Below, in pieces: positions 1-11,606 of a DNA stretch of 51,099 nucleotides. Location of the stretch: positions 1 to 51,099 of the forward strand of contig JANXZA010000139.1 in the NCBI GenBank assembly GCA_025355745.1, in the 5' to 3' direction. The position numbers and the translations under genes were made by a program. Position 1 is the stretch's first letter, and each line of letters begins with the position of its first letter. A model generated the notes under the pieces. The model did no database searches. It was not told the origin of the DNA and saw only the letters and a list, made by a program, of their open reading frames with translations. Source of the stretch: Rhizobacter sp. Its GTDB lineage: Bacteria > Pseudomonadota > Gammaproteobacteria > Burkholderiales > Burkholderiaceae_C.

Positions 1-1
1 G

Positions 2-1288
2 GTGCCCAACGAACAGCGCCGCTTCGACCTGAACGAGCCGTACTTCGGCATGTACCTGAGCATCTTCGATTACGCCGCCGAACGGCTCGATGCCGGCGTG
101 CCCGGTGCGCGCCAGCGGGTGCAGGTGCTGGCGCTCGACGGCGTGAGTTCGGCGGCACGCTGCGCAGCCCTGCTCACGCACCTGCGGGCCACGCGCGCCA
201 CGGGTCGCTCGAAGGAGGCGGGCCGCTGGATCGATCAGGCGCGGGGCCTCGCCACGGGGGCGCAGAACCCGCGCCTTGAAGGAGGCGTGCTCGTCCAGCT
301 CGGCGACCTGTGCCGTGACGAGGGCCGGATGGACGAGGCGCGCGCCCACCTCGAAGCGGCGGTCGCACTCTTCCGCATCGCCAGCGACCCCGTTGCCCAG
401 GGCCGTGCGCTGGGCATTCTCGCGTCGATCCATCATCAGCAGGGCCGCATTGACGCGGGCCGCGCCAGTCACGAAGCGGCACTTGCGATCCACCGCGCGA
501 TGGGTGACCGCACGGGCGAGTGCGTCGTGCTCGGCAACCTGGTCAACCTGCACCATGAGCAAGGCCGCATCGACGAGGCATTGACGCATTACCACCAGGC
601 GCTGGCAATTGCGCGTGAAGTTGGCGACCGTGCGAGCAAGGGACTGAACCTGGGCAACCTGGGTAATCTGCGCATCGATCAGGGCGACTTGGACGAGGCG
701 CTTGAACTGCAGCATGCCGCGCTCGCCATTCATCGCGAGGTCGGCAATCGCCGGGTCGAAGGGGTGGTGCTCGGCAATCTCGGCAACCTGCCTTGCTTGA
801 AGGGCCGCCTGGCCGATGCCCAGGCTCACTACGAGGCTGCGCTCGTGATTGCGCGCGAAGTGGGCAACCGCCGACTGGAGGATTTCTTGCTCGGGCATCT
901 CGGCAACCTGTACCTTGATCTGGACCAGATCGACCGCGCAGCCGACTTCGGTGCCCAGGCGCTGACGATTTTTCGGGCGGTCGGGGACCGCCGCGGAGAG
1001 GGCTTCGTGCTCGGCAACCTCGCGGACCTGTCGGTTCGGCAAGGCCATTTCAATGCCGCCCTCGATGTGCTGCGAGCGGGCGAGACCTTGTTGCGCGCCG
1101 TCGGCGAGCGCGGCGAACTCGCCAAGCTGGCCTGCGTGCGGGGCTGGGCCGAATTCGCGCTCGGCGATCTGCCCGCCGCCCGCGCCGCACTCGCCGAAGC
1201 CGAGTCGGCAGCGTTGGCTCTGGCGGTCGGCCCCGACTCGGAACTGCGCCACGAAATCGACAAACTTCAGCAAAGCCTTTGCCCATGA
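2..1288 (+). CDS. TPR-repeat protein, 5' end cut by window edge
   Basis: The frame is open from the first bases to a TGA at 1286-1288. The first codon seen is a GTG at 2, but it is probably internal because the window begins here. About 428 residues are visible. From roughly residue 85 to 400 there are eight or nine tandem units of 40 residues with the pattern LGNLGNL..QGR.DEA...Y..AL.I.REVGDR, which is the tetratricopeptide repeat of the LGN/kinesin-light-chain type. Such arrays mediate protein-protein contacts and often form the C-terminal half of AAA-ATPase or transcriptional-activator proteins, but no ATPase or DNA-binding part is visible here. The stop overlaps the oxyR start (ATGA), so the two are probably translationally coupled. 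The fold is sure; the specific role is unknown. Confidence 0.85.
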   Translation: MPNEQRRFDLNEPYFGMYLSIFDYAAERLDAGVPGARQRVQVLALDGVSSAARCAALLTHLRATRATGRSKEAGRWIDQARGLATGAQNPRLEGGVLVQLGDLCRDEGRMDEARAHLEAAVALFRIASDPVAQGRALGILASIHHQQGRIDAGRASHEAALAIHRAMGDRTGECVVLGNLVNLHHEQGRIDEALTHYHQALAIAREVGDRASKGLNLGNLGNLRIDQGDLDEALELQHAALAIHREVGNRRVEGVVLGNLGNLPCLKGRLADAQAHYEAALVIAREVGNRRLEDFLLGHLGNLYLDLDQIDRAADFGAQALTIFRAVGDRRGEGFVLGNLADLSVRQGHFNAALDVLRAGETLLRAVGERGELAKLACVRGWAEFALGDLPAARAALAEAESAALALAVGPDSELRHEIDKLQQSLCP

Positions 1289-2208
1289 CCCTGACCGAAC
1301 TCCGCTACATCGTCGCCGTCGCCCGCGAGCGCCACTTCGGCCGCGCCGCCGAGGCCTGTTTCGTCTCGCAGCCCACGCTCAGCGTGTCAATCAAGAAGCT
1401 CGAAGAAGAGCTCGATGTGAAGATTTTCGAGCGCGGCGCGAGCGAGGTCACGGTCACGCCGCTGGGCGACGAGATCGTGCGCCAGGCACAGATGGTGATC
1501 GAGCAGGCGAGCGCCATCAAGGAGATCGCCAAGCGCGGCAAGGACCCGGTTTCGGGCCCGCTGCGCCTTGGCGTGATCTACACCATCGGACCCTACCTGC
1601 TGCCCGACCTGGTGCGCCAGGCCATCGAACACGTGCCGCAGATGCCGCTGATCCTGCAGGAGAACTTCACCGCCAAGCTGCTCGAAATGCTGCGCACCGG
1701 CGAGCTTGACTGCGCCATCATGGCCGAGCCGTTCCCCGACACCGGCCTGGCGGTGGCGCCGCTCTACGACGAGCCCTTTGTCGTGGCAGTCCCCAAGGCG
1801 CACCCACTGGCCAAACGCAAGCGCATCAGCGCCGAGGAGTTGAAGAAGGAAACCATGTTGCTGCTGGGCACCGGCCACTGCTTCCGCGACCACGTTCTGG
1901 AGGTCTGCCCCGAGTACGCGCGCTTTTCGAGCGATGCCGAGGGCATCCGCAAAAGCTTCGAGGGCTCATCACTGGAAACCATCAAGTGCATGGTTGCCTC
2001 CGGCATCGGGTTGACCGTGGTGCCGCAACTCAGCGTTCCACGAGATTCCGACCGGCATGTCGCTTATGTGCCGTTCGCACCCCCGGTGCCGACGCGGCGC
2101 GTGGTGCTGGCGTGGCGGCGCACATTCACGCGCTACGAGGCGATAGCGGCGCTGCGCAATTCGATTTACGCCTGTGAGCTTCGGGGCGTGTCGCGGCTGA
2201 CGGCGTAG
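1285..2208 (+). CDS. oxyR: Hydrogen-peroxide sensor and LysR-type regulator OxyR
   Basis: A 307-residue LysR-family regulator. The N-terminal winged helix-turn-helix covers about residues 1-60 (FGRAAEACFVSQPTLS) and the LysR substrate domain follows (residues 90-300, GPLRLGVIYTIGPYLLP). The two redox cysteines fall at residues 199 (GTGHCFRD) and 208 (EVCPEY) if translation begins at the ATG at 1285. This is exactly the E. coli OxyR numbering (Cys199/Cys208, disulphide on oxidation), so I prefer this start to the TTG two codons upstream. In known OxyR proteins the disulphide switches on katG, dps and ahp genes, and katG and dps lie directly downstream here. The start overlaps the stop of the TPR gene by 4 bp and no good ribosome-binding site is seen. 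Confidence 0.95.
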   Translation: MTLTELRYIVAVARERHFGRAAEACFVSQPTLSVSIKKLEEELDVKIFERGASEVTVTPLGDEIVRQAQMVIEQASAIKEIAKRGKDPVSGPLRLGVIYTIGPYLLPDLVRQAIEHVPQMPLILQENFTAKLLEMLRTGELDCAIMAEPFPDTGLAVAPLYDEPFVVAVPKAHPLAKRKRISAEELKKETMLLLGTGHCFRDHVLEVCPEYARFSSDAEGIRKSFEGSSLETIKCMVASGIGLTVVPQLSVPRDSDRHVAYVPFAPPVPTRRVVLAWRRTFTRYEAIAALRNSIYACELRGVSRLTA

Positions 2209-2309
2209 CGCGCATGACACTGAAATTCGCGCGGCCTTGCCGGGCCCGAGGTGCCCACAGGCCAGGTGCCGGCTGCGCGAATCAGATTGCCACGGTCTTC
2301 GCTGCGAGA

Positions 2310-4816
<2,507 letters not shown>

Positions 4817-5335
4817 ATGGCAAAGAAAAGCAAGCCAATCCTGGCGCCGCGCGGGTCGCAGATCAACATCAACATCGGCATCAGCGAGGCCGACCGCGCC
4901 GCGATCGCCGGCGGCCTGAGCCACCTGCTGGCCGACACCTACACGCTGTACCTGACCACCCACAACTTCCACTGGAACGTGACCGGGCCGATGTTCAACA
5001 CCCTGCACCTGATGTTCATGGCCCAGTACACCGAGCTGTGGAATGCGGTCGATCCGGTGGCCGAGCGCATCCGTTCGCTGGGCCACGTTGCGCCGGGTTC
5101 GTATGCCCAGTTCAGCGCGCTCGCGTCGATCAAGGATGCACCGGCAGCGCCGCCGAAAGCGCTCGAGATGGTGCGCATCCTGGTCGCAGGCCACGAGGCG
5201 GTGGCACGCACCGCGCGCGGCATGTTTGCGCTCGCCGACAAGGCCGGCGACGAGCCGACCGCCGACCTGCTGACGCAGCGCCTCACGGTGCACGAGCAGA
5301 CGGCCTGGATGCTGCGCTCGCTGCTCGAAGAGTAG
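4817..5335 (+). CDS. dps: Dps-family DNA-protecting ferritin-like protein
   Basis: A 172-residue Dps/miniferritin, which oxidises Fe(II) with H2O2, stores iron as a dodecamer and shields DNA in the cytoplasm. The intersubunit ferroxidase ligands are visible as H52 (NFHWNV), H64 (TLHLMF), D79 and E83 ([11 protein letters not shown]). Their spacing (12, 15 and 4 residues) matches the H31/H43/D58/E62 set of Listeria Dps. A lysine-rich N-terminal tail (MAKKSK) may contact DNA. The ATG follows AAGGAG with 5-nt spacing. The gene shares its upstream region with katG, which fits OxyR control. Confidence 0.95.
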   Translation: MAKKSKPILAPRGSQININIGISEADRAAIAGGLSHLLADTYTLYLTTHNFHWNVTGPMFNTLHLMFMAQYTELWNAVDPVAERIRSLGHVAPGSYAQFSALASIKDAPAAPPKALEMVRILVAGHEAVARTARGMFALADKAGDEPTADLLTQRLTVHEQTAWMLRSLLEE

Positions 5336-5386
5336 CCGGCACCAGCATCGCCACCGACCCGCCAGACCGGGCGACGAAGCAATCAC

Positions 5387-6025
5387 ATGCGCATCGCGAT
5401 CATCACCTTCGACGGCTTCGACGAACTCGATTCCTGCATCGCGTTCGGGCTTTTGAATCGGCTGAGTGTCGAAGGCTGGAAGGCCGAGATCACGAGCCCG
5501 ACGACGCATGTCACGTCGATGAACGGCCTGACCGTGCAGGCCCAGCAGCCGCTGGAATTCGCCAATGAGGCTGACGCGGTGATCTTCGGCGGCGGCCGGT
5601 ACGCGCGCGCCATTGCGCAAGGCATGGGGCAGAGCGGCGCGCTGCTCGATCGGCTGCAGCTCGACCCGGTGCGCCAGATGGTCGGCGCGCAGTGTTCGGG
5701 CACCTTGCTGCTGGCCCGCCTGGGGCTGCTGGCCGATGTGCCGGCCTGCACCGACCTGACCACCAAGCCCTGGGTGATCGAGGCTGGCGTGCGGGTCGTC
5801 GATGCGCCGTTCCATGCGCGCGGTCCCGTTGCCACCGCCGGCGGCTGCCTCGCCTCGCAATACCTCGCGGCCTGGATGATGGCGCGCGGTGCCGGCTTCG
5901 AGGCGGCCGCGAAGGCCCTGCACCATGCCGCGCCAGTGGGCGAAAAGGATGCCTACGTGGCGCGGCTGCTCGATGTGGTGCGGCCGTTCCTGCCGGCCGA
6001 CGGTTCGGCCCTGCGGCGCGCCTGA
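5387..6025 (+). CDS. DJ-1/PfpI family protein
   Basis: A 212-residue class I glutamine amidotransferase-like protein of the DJ-1/PfpI superfamily. The nucleophile-elbow cysteine is C103 (GAQCSGTLL) and an acidic residue sits near the N-terminus (FDGFDELD), as in DJ-1-type proteins where it lowers the cysteine pKa. There is no signal peptide, so it is cytoplasmic. It starts 51 nt after the dps stop on the same strand and may be cotranscribed with it, which suggests a stress role. The family includes chaperones/glyoxalases, isonitrile hydratases and AraC-type sensor domains. No HTH is attached here, and the substrate cannot be told. Confidence 0.85.
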   Translation: MRIAIITFDGFDELDSCIAFGLLNRLSVEGWKAEITSPTTHVTSMNGLTVQAQQPLEFANEADAVIFGGGRYARAIAQGMGQSGALLDRLQLDPVRQMVGAQCSGTLLLARLGLLADVPACTDLTTKPWVIEAGVRVVDAPFHARGPVATAGGCLASQYLAAWMMARGAGFEAAAKALHHAAPVGEKDAYVARLLDVVRPFLPADGSALRRA

Positions 6026-6149
6026 CGAGCCCGACATGGCCACGTTGCGCGCCCACGACGCCGGGCGAGCGGGGTTCACGCATTGATTCACCCCGTGTTC
6101 GATGCCACCCGTGCAGCGCCGACAATCCGCCGCTTCGAGCAAATTTCCC

Positions 6150-7877
6150 ATGCCGATTTCCACCCGCATCAGGCTGCGCCACTGGTTGACGATCCCGTTC
6201 GCCGCGCTGGTCACGGGCGTGGCGCTGCTGATCGGCGCGCTGTCGTACCAGGCCGGCAGCCAGGCCGTGGACACGGTGGCCGATCACCTGCTGCTCGAGA
6301 CCGTGGCCCGCATCGGCCAGGCCATCGACCGCCATGTGGTGGGCTCGGGCGCCGCGCTCGAAGCGGCCTTCCCGCGCGGCATGCCGGCGCCGCCCAGCAT
6401 CGAGGCCGAGATGGCCGCGCTGCGCTCGCGGTTCTGGATCGCCACTTCGCTGCACCTGGACCCGAACAACTACGTCTATTACGGCAGCCGCGCCGGTCAG
6501 TTCTTCGGCCTTTGGCGGCACTCTGCACAAGACGGCGAGCTGCGCCTCAAGCTCAAGCCCGAGGCGAAGCGCGAGTTCTTCCGCTTCAGAGAAATCGACG
6601 GTGCGCTGGCGGCGCCGGTGCCCGAAACGCGGCTCTACGATCCGCGCGAACGGCCCTGGTACAAGGCCGGCGCGAGCAGCCTGTCGCACACCTGGACCGC
6701 GATCTACATCGACTTTCGCACCGCCGAGCTGGTGGCGACCCGGGCGCGCCGCGTCAACGATCCGGCCGGCCAGCTCGGCGGCGTGGTGGCGACCGACATT
6801 TCGCTGCGCAAGCTGAATGATTTCGTGCGCGGCCTGTCGACCAGCGAGCACGCACTGGCCTTCATCATCGAGCCCGACGGCAAGCTGATCGCGTCCTCGC
6901 GAACCCCGAATGTGCAGCATCCGGCCCAGGGCACGAATGCGCCCAACCAACGGCTGAGCGCCGCCGACAGTGGCGACGCCGCGCAGGTGGCCGCCTACGC
7001 GCAGGTGAGCCAGGCACTGCGCGCCGGCGCCCGGCTCGACAAGGCGATCACGAAACGCTTCGACGGTCCGAATGGCGAGGTCATGCAACTCGCTTTCGAC
7101 CGCCTGCGCGACGATGCCGGCCTGGACTGGATCACGGTGGTGGCGGTGCCGCGCAGCGACTTCATGCAGGGCGTGACCAGCAACGTGCAGCGCACCGCAC
7201 TCATCGGCGCAGCCGGCGCTGGCGCCGCGCTGCTGCTGGGCCTGGGCATCCTGGGCTGGATCAGCCGCGACCTGCGCCGCCTGGCCCAGGCCGCGCGTGA
7301 AGTCGGCGCCGGCCGGCTCGACGCGCCGCTGGCGGTGCAGCGCGCCGACGAGATCGGCGACCTCGCCAACAGCTTTCGCCAGATGCAACGCCAACTGTCG
7401 ACCGACCCGCTGACCGGCCTGGTGAATCGCGACGCGCTGCTGCGCGCCATGGGTGCGCGCATCGAGCAGCATCGGCGCGCCGCAGACAGCGGCCGCTTCG
7501 CGGTGCTGTTCATCGACCTGGATGACTTCAAGGCCATCAACGACCGGCATGGTCATGCCGCCGGCGACCGCGCACTGATCGAATTCGGGGCCCGGTTGCG
7601 CACCGCCTCGCGCGCGGGCGACCTGGTGGCGCGCTACGCCGGCGATGAATTCGTGATGCTGATCGACAACGTCGAAAGCGCTGCCGCAGCCGCGCAGGTG
7701 CGCGAGAAAATCGAAGCCTTGCTGGGCTGCTCGGTGGGCGATGCGGCGGTCGGCGGCACGGTCGGCGTGGCGGCCTATCCTGATGACGGCGACAGCGCCG
7801 AAGCGCTGGTGCGCCATGCCGATGCCGACATGTACGCGCGCAAGCGCAACGCCAAGACCGCGCGCGGCGCGGGCTGA
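6150..7877 (+). CDS. Membrane dCache-HAMP-GGDEF diguanylate cyclase
   Basis: A transmembrane signalling protein predicted to make cyclic di-GMP. Order: a short N-terminus, TM1 (about residues 10-30), a periplasmic double-Cache sensor (residues 35-345, containing LYDPRERPWYKAG, typical of dCache_1), TM2 (GAAGAGAALLLGLGILGW), a HAMP linker, and the GGDEF domain from STDPLTGLVNRDAL to the C-terminus. The signature reads AGDEF (near residue 497), with Ala for the first Gly. An RxxD product-inhibition site (RAGD) lies five residues upstream. I choose the ATG at 6150 (575 aa) because it leaves a short cytoplasmic lead before TM1. An ATG at 6102 in the same frame is the alternative (591 aa). Neither has a clear ribosome-binding site. 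Confidence 0.88.
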   Translation: MPISTRIRLRHWLTIPFAALVTGVALLIGALSYQAGSQAVDTVADHLLLETVARIGQAIDRHVVGSGAALEAAFPRGMPAPPSIEAEMAALRSRFWIATSLHLDPNNYVYYGSRAGQFFGLWRHSAQDGELRLKLKPEAKREFFRFREIDGALAAPVPETRLYDPRERPWYKAGASSLSHTWTAIYIDFRTAELVATRARRVNDPAGQLGGVVATDISLRKLNDFVRGLSTSEHALAFIIEPDGKLIASSRTPNVQHPAQGTNAPNQRLSAADSGDAAQVAAYAQVSQALRAGARLDKAITKRFDGPNGEVMQLAFDRLRDDAGLDWITVVAVPRSDFMQGVTSNVQRTALIGAAGAGAALLLGLGILGWISRDLRRLAQAAREVGAGRLDAPLAVQRADEIGDLANSFRQMQRQLSTDPLTGLVNRDALLRAMGARIEQHRRAADSGRFAVLFIDLDDFKAINDRHGHAAGDRALIEFGARLRTASRAGDLVARYAGDEFVMLIDNVESAAAAAQVREKIEALLGCSVGDAAVGGTVGVAAYPDDGDSAEALVRHADADMYARKRNAKTARGAG

Positions 7878-8054
7878 GCCGGTGCCGCGGGTGCGGGGTA
7901 GGTAGCGGCGTAGCACCCGGCCGGCACGGCCTCGCGCCATACTGATTCCGGGCCGCGAACCCGGCTCGACCGGCCGAACCCCGACTTGCCCTGACGCGGC
8001 CCACGGTCCCCCACGGCTCCCCCACGTCAACCACGACATCCACGGAGACACGCG

Positions 8055-9107
8055 ATGAGCGAACACACCTACTACAACCAGGCCCTGCACGGTCCGTTCG
8101 AAACCCACGACATCGGCGACCTGGCGCTCGAAGAGGGCGGCACCTTGCGCGCCTGCACGCTCGCCTACTCCACCCACGGCACCCTGAACGCGGCGCGCGA
8201 CAACGCCATCCTGGTGCCCACCTGGTACAGCGGCACGACGAAGATCATGGAGCAGGTCTACATCGGCGAGGGTCACGCGCTTGACCCGGGCAAGTACTTC
8301 ATCATCGTCGTCAGCCAGATCGGCAGCGGCACGTCGAGTTCGCCGCACAACACCGCTGCGCCGTTCAATGCGTCGCGGTTCCCGAAGGTGCGCATCGGCG
8401 ACGACGTGCGCGCCCAGCACCGGCTGCTGACCGAGAAGTTCGGCATCACCCAGCTCGCGCTGGTGTTCGGTGGCTCGATGGGCGCGCAGCAGACCTATGA
8501 GTGGGCGGTGCGCTTTCCGGCGATGGTCAAGCGCGCCGCGCCGCTCGCCGGCACCGCCAAGAACAAGCCGAACGTGTTCATGATGGGCGAGGTGATCCGC
8601 AACATCCTGACCTCCGACCCGGCCTTCGACGGCGGCTTCTACGGCGACTCGGCGCGCATGCACAACGCGCTTCGCCAGCACGCGCATTTCTTCACCGTGA
8701 TCGGCTGGTGCCACGAGTTCCTGCACGCCGAGATGTGGCGCGCGCTGGGCTTTTCTTCGCTGGAAGACTTCACCACCGGCTTCATGGAGGGCTACTTCCT
8801 GCCGATGGACCCGAACGACCTGCTGGCGATGGTCTGGAAATGGCAGCGCGGCGACGTGAGCCGCCACACCGGCGGCGACCTGGCCGCCGCGCTGGCGCGC
8901 ATCACCGCAAAGGTGACGGTGATGCCGATCGAGACCGACCTGATCTTCCCGCCCGAGGTCTGCGCGGTCGAGGCCGCGCTGGTGCCGGGCGCGAACCTGC
9001 AAGTCATCAAGAGCCGCTGCGGGCACCTCGGCCTGTTTGCGATCGAGCCCGACTACATGGAGCAGATCGACCGGCATCTGCGCGAGCTGCTCGGGACAGT
9101 GGTCTGA
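8055..9107 (+). CDS. MetX-like alpha/beta-hydrolase (homoserine O-acetyltransferase family)
   Basis: A 350-residue alpha/beta-hydrolase of the homoserine O-acetyltransferase superfamily. The catalytic triad can be read as S141 (nucleophile elbow GGSMGAQQ), D295 (IETDLIF) and H324 (RCGHLGLF), with an oxyanion/acyl region QIGSGTSSSPHNT. Genuine MetX enzymes are usually about 370-390 residues and carry GGSMGGMQ. The elbow here differs, and the protein is not next to metW or other methionine genes, so it may act on another acyl acceptor. The ATG is preceded by GGAG about 7 nt upstream, following a 177-bp gap. Family assignment is firm; the reaction is uncertain. Confidence 0.8.
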   Translation: MSEHTYYNQALHGPFETHDIGDLALEEGGTLRACTLAYSTHGTLNAARDNAILVPTWYSGTTKIMEQVYIGEGHALDPGKYFIIVVSQIGSGTSSSPHNTAAPFNASRFPKVRIGDDVRAQHRLLTEKFGITQLALVFGGSMGAQQTYEWAVRFPAMVKRAAPLAGTAKNKPNVFMMGEVIRNILTSDPAFDGGFYGDSARMHNALRQHAHFFTVIGWCHEFLHAEMWRALGFSSLEDFTTGFMEGYFLPMDPNDLLAMVWKWQRGDVSRHTGGDLAAALARITAKVTVMPIETDLIFPPEVCAVEAALVPGANLQVIKSRCGHLGLFAIEPDYMEQIDRHLRELLGTVV

Positions 9108-9189
9108 GTCCTGATGGGCGCGCGCCATCGGCGTCGATAATCTCGGGCTGTTTTCAAGAGACGGCCGGCTCGCACCGGCCGCCGCCCCG

Positions 9190-10824
<1,635 letters not shown>

Positions 10825-10837
10825 AGTGACGACCCAA

Positions 10838-10852
10838 GGCGCCTTCGGCGCC
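10838..10852 (+). terminator. Short GC hairpin after prfC
   Basis: GGCGCC-TTC-GGCGCC forms a 6-bp perfect stem starting 13 nt after the prfC stop. There is no T-run after it, so it is at best a weak or factor-assisted terminator. It lies between the convergent prfC and hepT genes. Confidence 0.25.
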
Positions 10853-10932
10853 GGCCCTCGAGGGGCGATCCGGCGGCTGAGGTCCTCGCAGTGGGCCTCT
10901 TCGTGGCCCATGGCGGCCCGGCGCTCGCCCGA

Positions 10933-11310
10933 TCAGATCGCGGGCGGCAGCGCCGTCAACATCGCCCGCAGTTGCATGAGCAAGGCCGGCACGCTCTCGG
11001 AGACGATCAACCAGACCGTCTCGGGCTCGATGCCGAGATAGGCGTGGGCAAGCCGGTTGCGGGTACCGATGATCTGCCGCCAGGCAATCTCAGGGGCGAG
11101 CCCTCGCATGTTCATGGGCACGCGTGTGGCGGCCTCGACAAGCAGCTCCAGATTTCGCAACACAGCGTCGTAGCGCATGCGGTCCGCCAAGAGCGATTCC
11201 TGGGTGTGCCCTGAGCTGTAGGCCGCAACCCGCTCGCAGAACTCCACCATGTCGCGCAAGTAGAGCTGGTCGTCCCGGTCAGGCAATGGTGATGGCGTCA
11301 CGCTCGACAT
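10933..11310 (-). CDS. hepT: HepT-like HEPN toxin (type VII toxin-antitoxin)
   Basis: A 125-residue all-helical HEPN protein of the HepT/DUF86 family. The RNase motif R-x4-H-x-Y is intact at R84, H89 and Y91 (RNRLAHAY). In characterised MntA-HepT systems HepT is an RNase that the MntA partner silences by adding AMP to this tyrosine. The core DDQLYLRDMVEF...RYDAVLRNLELL..A matches the family. The ATG at 11310 overlaps the end of mntA by 32 bp, so the pair is translationally linked. A later start, such as the TTG at codon 9, is possible. No ribosome-binding site is evident. Confidence 0.88.
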   Translation of the reverse strand: MSSVTPSPLPDRDDQLYLRDMVEFCERVAAYSSGHTQESLLADRMRYDAVLRNLELLVEAATRVPMNMRGLAPEIAWRQIIGTRNRLAHAYLGIEPETVWLIVSESVPALLMQLRAMLTALPPAI

Positions 11311-11572
11311 AAGGTCGCAGTTGCGGGCGCAAGGCGCGTTCCGTCACGAGATCGACGGCACGGCCCAGCAGATCTTCCAGGTAGAACTGCACGCCGAAAT
11401 ACCGGTCAGGAGTGGCCGGTCCATCAAACCCGACGAGCAAATCGATGTCGCTGCCGGGAAGCGCCGTGCCACGTGCCACGCTGCCGAACAAGGCCAGCCG
11501 GGTCACACCGAAGCGCTCGGCGAGCACCGGCTTGTGCTCGCTCAGCAGGGCCAGGGTGTGGGATCGGTCCAT
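11279..11572 (-). CDS. mntA: MntA-like nucleotidyltransferase antitoxin
   Basis: A 97-residue minimal nucleotidyltransferase. The catalytic signature GS-x10-DxD is intact (G30-S31, D42, D44; GSVARGTALPGSDIDLL). In type VII toxin-antitoxin pairs this enzyme AMPylates and so neutralises HepT, whose gene follows immediately with a 32-bp overlap. The frame is open further upstream, but the family N-terminus begins at the ATG at 11572 (MDRSHTLALL). This start is only 34 nt after the stop of the upstream restriction-modification gene, so all three genes may be one transcript. Confidence 0.9.
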   Translation of the reverse strand: MDRSHTLALLSEHKPVLAERFGVTRLALFGSVARGTALPGSDIDLLVGFDGPATPDRYFGVQFYLEDLLGRAVDLVTERALRPQLRPYVERDAITIA

Positions 11573-11606
11573 GGCTGGATGATGCCGTATCGCCTGTTGT
11601 GCCGCT

